Shown in pieces: positions 6,491-13,891 of a stretch of 15,540 nt of DNA (within the stretch, counting starts at the first letter, position 1; every line of letters begins with the position of its first letter). This DNA comes from Vulcanimicrobiota bacterium (GTDB lineage: Bacteria; Vulcanimicrobiota; Vulcanimicrobiia; Vulcanimicrobiales; Vulcanimicrobiaceae), in the NCBI GenBank assembly GCA_019233165.1, contig JAFAMS010000091.1, positions 1 to 15,540 of the forward strand. The letters are read 5' to 3'. A program made the position numbers and the translations under genes. A model generated the notes under the pieces. It ran no database searches, had not been told where the DNA came from, and saw only the letters and a list, made by a program, of their open reading frames with translations.

Positions 6491-7354
6491 TTGGAGTTAG
6501 GGCCGCTCCCCCAACTCCTCGTCAGCGGAGTCCTCGCCGGCTTCGTCTTCGCGCTGATCGCCATGGGCTTGACGCTCATCTTCGGTGTGATGGACGTCGT
6601 GAATTTCGCGCACGGCGAGTTTCTGATGATCGCGATGTACTTGACGCTCGGATTTTCGCTCGTCGGCCTGCAGCCGGTTCTCGCGCTGCCGTTCGTTGCG
6701 CTCGCGCTCTTCCTGTTCGGGGCCTTCGTCTATAGGATCTTCGTCCGGCGGTTGCTGGAAGGTCCCCCCGAAGCCTCGATCTTCGGGACGTTCGGGTTGC
6801 TCGTGCTCCTCCAGGGTCTCGCGCAGTTCTTTTTCACGAGTGACGTACGCTCGGTGAACAACGCTTGGTTCACCGGCGCCGTGCGGTTGGGGCCGATCCG
6901 AATCGGCGAGCCGGAGCTCGTCGCCGCGCTCGGTGCCCTCGTCGTTGCGATCGTGCTCTACGTGTTCATCGAATACACCGAGACCGGACGCGGGATGCGC
7001 GCGACGAGCGAGGATCGGATTGCGGCGACTTTGATGGGGATCGACGTCCAGCGCATGAACGCGCTGGCGTGGGGGATCGGCTCGGCGTGCGTCGGCGCGG
7101 CCGGCGCGCTCTTGATGCTGACGTATCAGGTCTATCCGAGGGTCGGCGCCGAGTTCGCCCTCACCGCCTTCGTCGTGGTTGCGCTCGGCGGGTTTGGGAG
7201 CATTCAGGGAGCGTTCGTCGGCGCGATCCTCGTCGGGCTCGTCGAGGTCCTCGGCGGCTTCTACATCTCGCCGGCCGTCAAGCTGATCCCGGTCTACCTC
7301 TTATATCTCATCGTCGTGCTGCTTCGCCCCCAAGGCCTACTGGGGCGAAGATGA
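6491..7354 (+). CDS. livH: HAAT-family ABC transporter permease LivH
   Basis: This 287-residue inner-membrane permease has about eight hydrophobic segments. Family signatures are visible: the N-terminal LIAMGLTLIFGVMDVVNFAHGEFLMIAMY, the cytoplasmic coupling segment GRGMRATSEDRIAATLMGIDV, and the C-terminal ALGGFGSIQGAFVGAILVGLVE. The start is TTG, 6 bases after the livK stop, with only a weak ribosome site; the next ATG lies beyond the first helix, so TTG with translational coupling is the best choice. It ends in an ATGA overlap with livM, its permease partner. Confidence 0.94.
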   Translation: MELGPLPQLLVSGVLAGFVFALIAMGLTLIFGVMDVVNFAHGEFLMIAMYLTLGFSLVGLQPVLALPFVALALFLFGAFVYRIFVRRLLEGPPEASIFGTFGLLVLLQGLAQFFFTSDVRSVNNAWFTGAVRLGPIRIGEPELVAALGALVVAIVLYVFIEYTETGRGMRATSEDRIAATLMGIDVQRMNALAWGIGSACVGAAGALLMLTYQVYPRVGAEFALTAFVVVALGGFGSIQGAFVGAILVGLVEVLGGFYISPAVKLIPVYLLYLIVVLLRPQGLLGRR

Positions 7355-8307
7355 GGTCCGGGCTCGTCATCCTGTTGGTCACCTGCGTCGCGGTCGCAGC
7401 GTTTGCGCTGATCGTGCAAAATCCGTTCTTGCTCGACCTCACGTTCGCGGCGTTGCTGTACGCGGTGCTGGGACAGGCCTGGAACTGGGTGAGCGGCTAT
7501 GCCGGCCAAGTCAGCTTCGGCCACGCGCTCTTCTTCGGGTGCGGCGCGTACGGAGCGGCGCTCGCGAATTGGCACCATTTTTCGCCATGGCTCGGGATCG
7601 CGAGCGGGATCGTCGCGGCCGCGGCGATAGCGCTCGCCGTCGGGTTCCCGTGCTTCGCGCTGCGCGGTCACTATTTTTCGATCGCCACGATCGCCGTCGC
7701 GGCGATCGGCGAGATCTACGTCAAGAACGCAGATTGGCTCAACGGCGCGGTAGGAATTGAGTTCAAGCTCGCATCCGCGGGACTTGGAAGCTTGCAGTTC
7801 ACGAGCAAGCTGCCGTGGGTCTTCCTCGCCCTCGCCGTCTTCGCGCTCGTTCAGCTCGCGACGATTGCGCTGGAGAACTCGAGAATGGGTTACTATCTGC
7901 GCGCGATCCGCGCCAACCAGGACGCGGCGGCCAGCGTCGGCGTCGACGCACGTGCGTGGGAGCTGCGGGCGTTGATTGCGAGCGCTGCCGCGACCGCGCT
8001 GGCCGGCTCCCTTTACGCGCAATACACGCTCGTCGTCGAGCCGGAGAGCATTTTGGCGTTGCCGATCTCGATCTCGATCGCACTCGTCGGCGTCGTGGGG
8101 GGCCTCGGACAGCTCTGGGGTCCGGCGCTCGGCGCGCTGACCTATGCATTCCTCGCCAAGTACGTTGCGGCACAGCTCGGCGGAAGCGGGCGCGGTCTCG
8201 ACCTCGTGATCTACGGCGGGTTGATCTGCCTTATCGCTGCGCTCCGGCCGAGCGGGATCGCGGGATACGTTCGCGAGCTGTTTGCGCGCCGGAGGCTCGC
8301 CGGATGA
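7351..8307 (+). CDS. livM: HAAT-family ABC transporter permease LivM
   Basis: This 318-residue second permease of the importer has the characteristic N-terminal block ALGQAWNWVSGYAGQVSFGHALFFGCGAYGA (with small variation, about residues 40-65), then FALRGHYFSIATIAVAAI. The coupling helix region is MGYYLRAIRANQDAAASVGVDARAWELRA, and the late GVVGGLGQLWGPALGALT block follows. The length is typical. The ATG overlaps the livH stop (ATGA), and its own stop overlaps livG in the same way, so LivH, LivM and LivG are almost certainly made in balanced amounts from one mRNA. Confidence 0.95.
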   Translation: MRSGLVILLVTCVAVAAFALIVQNPFLLDLTFAALLYAVLGQAWNWVSGYAGQVSFGHALFFGCGAYGAALANWHHFSPWLGIASGIVAAAAIALAVGFPCFALRGHYFSIATIAVAAIGEIYVKNADWLNGAVGIEFKLASAGLGSLQFTSKLPWVFLALAVFALVQLATIALENSRMGYYLRAIRANQDAAASVGVDARAWELRALIASAAATALAGSLYAQYTLVVEPESILALPISISIALVGVVGGLGQLWGPALGALTYAFLAKYVAAQLGGSGRGLDLVIYGGLICLIAALRPSGIAGYVRELFARRRLAG

Positions 8308-9026
8308 GCGCGCTGCTCGACGTCGAGAACCTTCAGAAGCGCTTCGGCTCGCTGCGCGCCCTCGACGGATTCTCGCTAACGGCCGAGCGCGGCAAGCTGA
8401 CCGGCTTGATCGGTCCGAACGGGGCCGGAAAAACGACGGCCTTCGCCTGCATCTCGGGCGCGACGAAACCGACGGCGGGCAAGATCGTCTTCGACGGCGG
8501 CGAGATCGAGGGTAAACCGTACCATCGTGTCGCCCGCCTTGGAATCGCGCGCACGTATCAGGTCGTGCAGACGTTCGCCGAGATGACGGTCCTCGAAGCG
8601 GTCACGGTCGGCGCGTTGATGCGCCATCCGCGTCTGAGCGACGCCCGCGCCAAAGCGGCCGACACGATCGAATTCGTCGGGCTGGGGCCGAAGCGCGACA
8701 CCCTCGGCAAGAGCCTCACCATCGCCGATAAGAAACGTCTCGAAGTCGCTCGCGCGCTCGCCACCGAACCCGCGCTGCTCCTCTTAGACGAAGTAATGGC
8801 CGGGCTGACGCCCGCCGAGGCTCAAGCTGCGGTCGCGCTCCTGCGCGAGATTCTGGGGCGCGGCATCACCATCGTTATGGTGGAGCACGTCATGGAGGTT
8901 CTCATGCCGATCGCCGACCACATCGTCGTACTCTCGGCCGGAAAAACGATCTTCAGCGGAACGCCGCACGCGGCCGCAAACGATCCCGCGGTCCTCGAAG
9001 CGTATCTCGGTCCGCCGATTACCTAG
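8304..9026 (+). CDS. livG: HAAT-family ABC transporter ATPase LivG
   Basis: This 240-residue cytoplasmic ATPase powers the importer with LivF. Walker A is GPNGAGKT (37-44), the Q-loop lies in RTYQ (Gln86), Walker B is LLLLDE (158-163) with catalytic Glu163, and His195 forms the H-loop (VEHVMEVL). The signature motif is not LSGGQ but LTIADKKRLEVARAL (from about 138), a variant that occurs in part of the LivG family. At 240 residues it is a little shorter than the common about 255. The ATG overlaps livM (ATGA). It ends 1 base before the convergent AraC gene. Its usual partner gene livF is not adjacent but 3.46 kb downstream. Confidence 0.95.
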   Translation: MSALLDVENLQKRFGSLRALDGFSLTAERGKLTGLIGPNGAGKTTAFACISGATKPTAGKIVFDGGEIEGKPYHRVARLGIARTYQVVQTFAEMTVLEAVTVGALMRHPRLSDARAKAADTIEFVGLGPKRDTLGKSLTIADKKRLEVARALATEPALLLLDEVMAGLTPAEAQAAVALLREILGRGITIVMVEHVMEVLMPIADHIVVLSAGKTIFSGTPHAAANDPAVLEAYLGPPIT

Positions 9027-9027
9027 C

Positions 9028-10005
9028 CTAAGCCGAGCGCGCGACGAGCTGTTCGCGTGGCCGGAGTTGCCACAGCGACGGCGCGGCGTGCGCTTCTTTG
9101 AGCCGGCGCATCTGCTCGAACGAAACCGTCAGCCCTCCCACGCCGGGCTCCTGACGATGCGCGATCCGCCACAGTGCGGGCGGGACGCCGTGCAGCCGCC
9201 GGAAGGCGCGTGAGAAGTAGGCGGGATCGTCGTAGCCGCTGCTCGCTCCGATCTCGGCGATCGGCAAATCGGTGTTCTCGATCAAATGCCGAGCCGTCGC
9301 CATTCGAATATCGGTCGCCCACTTTCCGAGGGAACGCCCGGTGTGCAGTCGGGCGAGATCGTTCAGATAATTCGGCGTGTAGCGGAATTCGGCGGCGAGC
9401 TCCTCGAGTGAGAACGCGTCTGCACGGCGTTCCCACATGAAGTCGAACACACGCCGCAGCGTCTCTTGCGCGTACGGAGCGTCACGCAGCCATACGAGGC
9501 TCATGAGCTCGCACTTCAGCGACTCGATCTCTTCGCGGCCCAGCGCGCCCTCTTCCGCGAGGCGGAGGATGCGGCACAGCCGTTCGTACCAGAGGGCACC
9601 GTCTTCGGCGGAAAGGTGCCGGAGGAGCGGGACCGTGAGCGACGCCGCTTCGACCGGTCCGTGATCGTGGATGCCGACGATGACGATTTCGTGCGTTCTC
9701 GTGAAGATGTCGCAGTCGAGCGGTCCGGCGGCCGCCCAGACCAGTGTCCGGGGCCGCACCCGTCCCTGCAGCGTCGGCGAGTCGAAGCATCCTTCGCCGG
9801 ACGTAACGTAGGCGACGAAGGACCCTCCGGCGATGATCCCCGGCCCTTCCGACGCGTCGGAGTACGACCTGCTGCGCACGACGCCGTCGGCGAGCGCCCC
9901 TGGACGTCCCATGACGATGCGACGTTCCGCAAGCTCCATCACCCCCAGGGACACCGCCGGACTTCGCGCCGATGCAGCGGCGCCGAACATCAGTGAAAAG
10001 TCCAA
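9028..10005 (-). CDS. AraC-family transcriptional regulator
   Basis: This is a DNA-binding regulator of up to 325 residues. The C-terminal part (about 185-283) is a typical AraC/XylS double helix-turn-helix: FSLEELAAEFRYTPNYLNDLARLHTGRS then LPIAEIGASSGYDDPAYFSRAFRRLHGVPP. The N-terminal about 170 residues are a likely cupin-like sensor (SFVAYVTSGEG..., WAAAGPLDCDIF). The start is uncertain: TTG 10005 is the longest, ATG 9990 is 5 codons in, and a later ATG at about 9939 (MELAERR) is preceded by a G-rich run; I report the longest. It is divergent from the DHA2 MFS exporter (66-base gap) and convergent with livG, so it most plausibly controls the exporter. The ligand is unknown. Confidence 0.9.
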   Translation of the reverse strand: MDFSLMFGAAASARSPAVSLGVMELAERRIVMGRPGALADGVVRSRSYSDASEGPGIIAGGSFVAYVTSGEGCFDSPTLQGRVRPRTLVWAAAGPLDCDIFTRTHEIVIVGIHDHGPVEAASLTVPLLRHLSAEDGALWYERLCRILRLAEEGALGREEIESLKCELMSLVWLRDAPYAQETLRRVFDFMWERRADAFSLEELAAEFRYTPNYLNDLARLHTGRSLGKWATDIRMATARHLIENTDLPIAEIGASSGYDDPAYFSRAFRRLHGVPPALWRIAHRQEPGVGGLTVSFEQMRRLKEAHAAPSLWQLRPREQLVARSA

Positions 10006-10071
10006 TCCGGCTCGCGGGGCATCCGTGGCTAGTCCTACTTAGCGCCGCCGCTCGCGCAGTACCATGCGGCC

Positions 10072-11592
10072 GTGGACGATCATCGCAGCACCGTCGAGTA
10101 CGGCCTTCGACGCTGGATCCTGGTTTTGGGCGTAGTCTTTGCGCCGCTGATGGAGACGATCGACTCCTCGATCGTCAACGTCGCCCTGCCGACGCTCGAA
10201 GGCAACCTCGGCGCGACCCTCGATCAGATCACGTGGGTCGTTACAGGCTATCTCACCGCGAACGTGATCGTCATCCCGCTCACCCCTTGGCTGCAATCGC
10301 GGTTCGGGCGGCGTCAATACTTCACCGCAACCGTCATCGGTTTCACGCTCGCATCGATGTTGTGCGGCTTCTCGTCCTCGATCGTTCAGCTCGTTCTTTG
10401 CCGCATTCTGCAAGGGCTTTTCGGTGGAGGACTGATCGCGACGGCCCAGTCGGCCCTCCGTGACCTCTTCCCGATCGAACAGGTCGGCGTCGGCCAGGGT
10501 ATTTTCGCAGTCGTCATCCTGATCGGGCCGATCGTGGCGCCGATGCTCGGCGGTTTTTTGATCGACAACGCCACATGGCAGATGATCTTCTTTATCAACC
10601 TCATCCCCGGAATCGTCTCGGCGGGGATCGTCGGGACGATGCTGCGCAATCCCGAAAAACCGCGATCTTCGCCGGTCGACGCGCTCGGTGTGGTCTTTCT
10701 GGCGGCGGCGCTCGGCGGCTTGCAATACATCCTCGACGAAGGCGAGCGGCACGATTGGCTCGCGGATCCGACGGTCGCGACGTCGGCGACGATTTCGGTT
10801 GTAGGGTTCGTCGCCTTCATCGTCTGGGAGTTGTGGGGAACGAAGCGCCCGATCGTCGATCTCCGGGTCTTGCGGTATCGAACGGTGGCCGTCGGCGTCC
10901 TGCTCGCGGGAGGAATCGCTGCGACGTTGTTCGGGACGATTCTCTTCTTACCGCAATACAGCCAAGGGATTCTCGGCTTCACGGCCTTCGACAGCGGCGA
11001 GCTGCTGTTTTTCCGCGCGATCACCGTGATGATGCTCGCGCCCGTCATCGCGGGACTCGTCGGCAGCGGCCGATTCGACGCGCGCTTCGTCATGGCGATC
11101 GGCTACGCGCTGACGGCGTGCGGTTCGATTTTGATCGCCGGGACGACGACCAGCGACACGTCGTTCGGGCATCTCGTGCCGGGGTTGCTCGTCGGCGGCG
11201 TCGGTACGGCAATGTTGTTCATCCCGCTGCTGATCACGGTGCAGAGCACGACCCGCCCGCAAGATGCGCCCAAGGCGGCCTCGTTCATCACGCTCGCTTT
11301 TCAGCTCGGGGGCTCGATCGGGAGCGCGCTTTTCGTGACGCTGCTCGACCGCCGCGCCGACTTCCACGCCGATATCCTGCGCGGAACGATCACGCTTGCG
11401 AGCCCGTTCGTTCGCGACACGACAGTTCACCTCAGCCCCGCCCAACTCGCCGGTATCGTGATGACGGAGGCGCAGTCGCTCGCATTCGGCGACGTCGCGT
11501 ATACCGTCGCGGCGGTGGCAACGATTCTCATCCCCCTCGTGTTCCTGATGACGCGGCAACCGCGTACGATGAGCGGAGTATCGTTCGAATGA
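10072..11592 (+). CDS. DHA2-family (EmrB/QacA-type) 14-helix MFS transporter
   Basis: This 506-residue inner-membrane carrier is probably a proton-driven drug or metabolite exporter. DHA2 features are APLMETIDSSIVNVALPTLEG (motif D1 with Asp31), TWVVTGYLTANVIVIPLTPWL, motif A LQSRFGRRQY (74-83), and antiporter motif C around GPIVAPMLGG (152-161). A mid-protein two-helix spacer gives 14 predicted membrane segments. EmrB usually works with an EmrA (HlyD-like) adaptor, but none is nearby. The start is GTG 10072 with no Shine-Dalgarno; TACCAT (10060-10065) stands where a -10 box for a leaderless message would be. The ATG at 10064 is out of frame. Its stop overlaps the next small gene (ATGA). The AraC gene upstream reads away from it and is the likely regulator. 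Confidence 0.93.
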   Translation: MDDHRSTVEYGLRRWILVLGVVFAPLMETIDSSIVNVALPTLEGNLGATLDQITWVVTGYLTANVIVIPLTPWLQSRFGRRQYFTATVIGFTLASMLCGFSSSIVQLVLCRILQGLFGGGLIATAQSALRDLFPIEQVGVGQGIFAVVILIGPIVAPMLGGFLIDNATWQMIFFINLIPGIVSAGIVGTMLRNPEKPRSSPVDALGVVFLAAALGGLQYILDEGERHDWLADPTVATSATISVVGFVAFIVWELWGTKRPIVDLRVLRYRTVAVGVLLAGGIAATLFGTILFLPQYSQGILGFTAFDSGELLFFRAITVMMLAPVIAGLVGSGRFDARFVMAIGYALTACGSILIAGTTTSDTSFGHLVPGLLVGGVGTAMLFIPLLITVQSTTRPQDAPKAASFITLAFQLGGSIGSALFVTLLDRRADFHADILRGTITLASPFVRDTTVHLSPAQLAGIVMTEAQSLAFGDVAYTVAAVATILIPLVFLMTRQPRTMSGVSFE

Positions 11593-11954
11593 TCTCGATC
11601 CCGACCTTAGATGCAGAGGCTAGCGAGGCCTTACGCACTTTTGACGAAGACGCGGCGATGGTGTGCGCCGCCGCAAGACGGCAATCGAAAGCGTCCGCCG
11701 GCGCATTGCACGGACTGGCGCGCGCCGCTTACCGCAAGGCGCTCGAGAACGCCGCCGGCCCGGGCGATCGCAGTTGGAGCGTTTTCATTCGCAGCGTCGC
11801 ATCGCTCGTCGTCGAAGCGCGCGTAGAGCCGTCGAGGACGAGAGCACGCCGAGCGTACGCACGGCTCGTGCGCCTCGTTTTGGAGAACGCAGATCTTCTC
11901 ACGAGCGACCGGGCAGCTGCCGGACCGATAAACGGTCAAGTGGAACGCCGCTAG
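11589..11954 (+). CDS. Hypothetical 121-residue protein coupled to the MFS exporter
   Basis: I do not recognise this protein. It is predicted all-helical and soluble, Ala/Arg-rich, with amphipathic stretches such as LHGLARAAYRKALENAA and RSWSVFIRSVASLVVEARV, followed by RRAYARLVRLVLENADLL. It has no signal peptide, membrane segment, or Cys/His cluster. Its reality rests on an ATGA overlap with the MFS stop, continuous hydrophobic periodicity, and GC-rich third codon positions. The reverse-strand ORF over the same bases has a poor composition. It ends 10 bases before the convergent hypothetical gene. A role linked to the exporter is suggested only by the coupling. Confidence 0.6.
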   Translation: MISIPTLDAEASEALRTFDEDAAMVCAAARRQSKASAGALHGLARAAYRKALENAAGPGDRSWSVFIRSVASLVVEARVEPSRTRARRAYARLVRLVLENADLLTSDRAAAGPINGQVERR

Positions 11955-11964
11955 AGTCCGGGGA

Positions 11965-12390
11965 TTAGGCGCTGGTGCGTTCGCTTTCGGGGAGAGCGAG
12001 CAGCGCCTCGAAGACCGCGCCGAATGCCGCTACGGCGCGGCGAGCGTCGTTTTCGGAGACCGCATCGGTCTCCGCCTTCACCGAGATCCGGTGCGCGAAG
12101 CGATAATCGTCGAGCAAGCGCGCCTGATCGGCAGCGAGCAAAGCGTCCACACGGCCGAAGTCACCCGTGGGGTACCCTCGTTCGCGCATGATCGTCTGTA
12201 CGAGACGATCGGATTCCCGAATGACGGCCTCCGGCTCGACGTCGAAGCGCTTTTGCAGCGCCTCCCATGCATCGAGATAGCGCAGTCGAGCCGATGCGGG
12301 CAGCGCTCCCACCGTCAACGGTTGTGCGCCCTCGGGTTCGGCCGCCTCGCGGCGTCCGCGCATACGGCGCAAAAGTGCGGCCAGCTTCAC
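11965..12390 (-). CDS. Conserved hypothetical protein, 141 residues
   Basis: This is a small soluble protein with a basic N-terminus (MKLAALLRRMRGRRE) and a helical core: LRYLDAWEALQKRFDVEPEAV, RESDRLVQTIMRERGYPTGDFGR, LLDDYRFAHRI. The pattern 'W..lQ.rF...P..av..aD.Lv...M..RGYP...' then 'v..YR.AH.i' and a final '...a...f..vFe.LL' resembles a recurring family of unknown function in actinobacteria and soil bacteria, recalled from memory and not searched. The GTG 12390 start is chosen because GGGAGG (12404-12399) lies 8 bases upstream; the longer GTG 12450 start adds 20 low-complexity residues without a ribosome site. It is divergent from livF. Its function is unknown. Confidence 0.75.
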   Translation of the reverse strand: MKLAALLRRMRGRREAAEPEGAQPLTVGALPASARLRYLDAWEALQKRFDVEPEAVIRESDRLVQTIMRERGYPTGDFGRVDALLAADQARLLDDYRFAHRISVKAETDAVSENDARRAVAAFGAVFEALLALPESERTSA

Positions 12391-12398
12391 TCCATCGA

Positions 12399-12404
12399 CC
12401 TCCC
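12399..12404 (-). promoter_or_regulatory. Ribosome-binding site GGGAGG fixing the start of the 141-residue gene
   Basis: On the minus strand GGGAGG is followed by an 8-base spacer and GTG at 12390-12388. This near-perfect site argues against the longer start at 12450. Confidence 0.7.
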
Positions 12405-12491
12405 AGACGGACGGTACGCGGGCGGCATTAGGCGCTCCTAGCGTTCTCACCGGCGAAGGACAGCACGAGCCGCTCGTCCTAGGCCAAGCGC

Positions 12492-13202
12492 ATGGCGCTC
12501 TTGGAGATCGAGGATCTTGCCGTTGGGTACGACGGCGTCCCCGCGCTCCAAGGCGTAAGCTTGCGAGCCGACCGCGGGGAGATCGTCGCTCTGGTCGGCT
12601 CGAACGGCGCGGGAAAGAGCTCGCTCTTGCGCGCGATCAGCGGCTTGCTCCGTCCCGAGCGCGGAGCGATTCGATTCGAGGCTGCCGATTTGGCGCGCGT
12701 CCCGCCCCACGAGATCGTCGCGCGCGGGATCGCGCACGTTCCCGAGGGACGCCGCGTTTTCGCGACCGCGACGGTTCGCGACAATTTGCTTCTCGGGGCA
12801 TTCGTCCGCCGCGACGCCGGCGAACGGGAAGCGCGTATGGCCGCGGCGTTCCGGGCGTTTCCGCGTCTGGAGGAACGGCTCGCGCAACGCGCCAGCACCT
12901 TGAGCGGCGGCGAACAGCAAATGCTCGCTATCGCGCGCGGCACGATGAGCGCGCCTAAATTGCTGATGCTCGACGAGCCGAGCCTCGGGATCGCACCGAA
13001 GTTGATCCCCGCGATTTACGCGGGGATTCGATCGGTCGCCGCCGATGGGACGGGCGTGCTCCTCGTCGAACAGAACGTCCGCGACGCTTTGCAGATTTCG
13101 GACCGGGCGTACGTGTTGCAAACAGGGAAGATCGTAGCGCACGGTTCGGCGCGCGAGCTTCTCGAATCGGAGCTGATCAAGAAAGCGTTCTTGGGCTTGT
13201 GA
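12492..13202 (+). CDS. livF: HAAT-family ABC transporter ATPase LivF
   Basis: This 236-residue second ATPase of a branched-chain-amino-acid-type importer has Walker A GSNGAGKS (36-43), HVPEGRRVF with the LivF-typical 'PEGR' block (82-90), signature LSGGEQQM (137-144) and Walker B LLMLDEP (157-163). VEQN (192-195) replaces the H-loop His, as is normal for LivF. The ATG has only an AGG about 9 bases upstream. It is separated from livKHMG by 3.46 kb holding four unrelated genes, but as it is the only LivF-type gene visible and livG has no adjacent partner, it most likely completes that transporter. The stop overlaps the VIT1-type gene (GTGA). Confidence 0.95.
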   Translation: MALLEIEDLAVGYDGVPALQGVSLRADRGEIVALVGSNGAGKSSLLRAISGLLRPERGAIRFEAADLARVPPHEIVARGIAHVPEGRRVFATATVRDNLLLGAFVRRDAGEREARMAAAFRAFPRLEERLAQRASTLSGGEQQMLAIARGTMSAPKLLMLDEPSLGIAPKLIPAIYAGIRSVAADGTGVLLVEQNVRDALQISDRAYVLQTGKIVAHGSARELLESELIKKAFLGL

Positions 13203-13891
13203 GAAAGCACACCGAACGCCATCTCCGTCCGAAGATCGCGCTGCGCGACGTCGTCATCGGCCTCTCGGATGGTCTAACGGTTCCGTTCGCGCTCGCGGCC
13301 GGCGTCTCGGTCGCGATCGCTTCCTCGAAGGTCGTCCTCACTGCGGGTCTCGCGGAGATCGTTGCGGGCGCGATCTCGATGGGGCTCGGCGGCTATCTCG
13401 CGGCGCGGACCGACGTCGAAAGCTACATGAGCGAAGAGCGTCGCGAGTACCGCGAGGTCGAGCTCGTGCCGCACTTGGAGCGGGACGAAGTCCGCGACAT
13501 CTTCAAGGCGTACGGCCTGGAAGGGCCGGATCTCGAACGCGTCGTCGACCACATCGTCGCCGACCCCGACCGCTGGGTCGATTTCATGATGAAGTTCGAG
13601 CTGGGCCTCAACCGTCCACAAGCCGGACAAGCACCGATCAGCGCGCTCACGATCGCACTCTCGTATGCAATCGGCGGTGCGATACCGCTCGTTCCGTATG
13701 CGTTCGTCCCCGACGTGCCCCGGGCACTCTCGATTTCGTGCGTCACTACCGTCGCGGCGCTGTTCGTCTTCGGCTATTTCAAAGCGCGCCTGACGCGCAC
13801 GCCTCGCTGGCGCGGCGCGTTTCAGACGGCGGCGATCGGCGCTACCGCGGCGGCGGCCGCCTTCGGAATCGCGCGGCTCGTCACCGGCTGA
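13199..13891 (+). CDS. VIT1/CCC1-family metal (Fe2+/Mn2+) transporter
   Basis: This 230-residue membrane protein has five hydrophobic segments. The first two carry the family motifs LRDVVIGLSDGLTVPFALAAG (about 15-35, Asp24) and AEIVAGAISMGLGGYLAARTD (52-72, Glu53 and Met61), which line the metal path in the structurally known plant VIT1. The cytosolic acidic segment ESYMSEERREYREVE followed by DFMMKFELGL (129-138) resembles the metal-binding domain with its Glu and Met ligands. The family moves Fe2+ or Mn2+, usually out of the cytoplasm. The GTG start overlaps the livF stop, an unusual pairing. The 3' end overlaps the convergent MFS gene by 11 bases. Confidence 0.93.
   Translation: MRKHTERHLRPKIALRDVVIGLSDGLTVPFALAAGVSVAIASSKVVLTAGLAEIVAGAISMGLGGYLAARTDVESYMSEERREYREVELVPHLERDEVRDIFKAYGLEGPDLERVVDHIVADPDRWVDFMMKFELGLNRPQAGQAPISALTIALSYAIGGAIPLVPYAFVPDVPRALSISCVTTVAALFVFGYFKARLTRTPRWRGAFQTAAIGATAAAAAFGIARLVTG

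Noticed and set aside
10575..11588. Upstream part of the plus-strand frame that contains the 121-residue protein
   Set aside because: This part is an out-of-frame shadow of the MFS gene; only the portion from ATG 11589 looks coding.
11631..11939. 102-residue minus-strand ORF over the 121-residue gene
   Set aside because: It has a random-looking Cys/Arg/Ser-rich composition and no ribosome site; the opposite strand has the ATGA coupling and helical periodicity.
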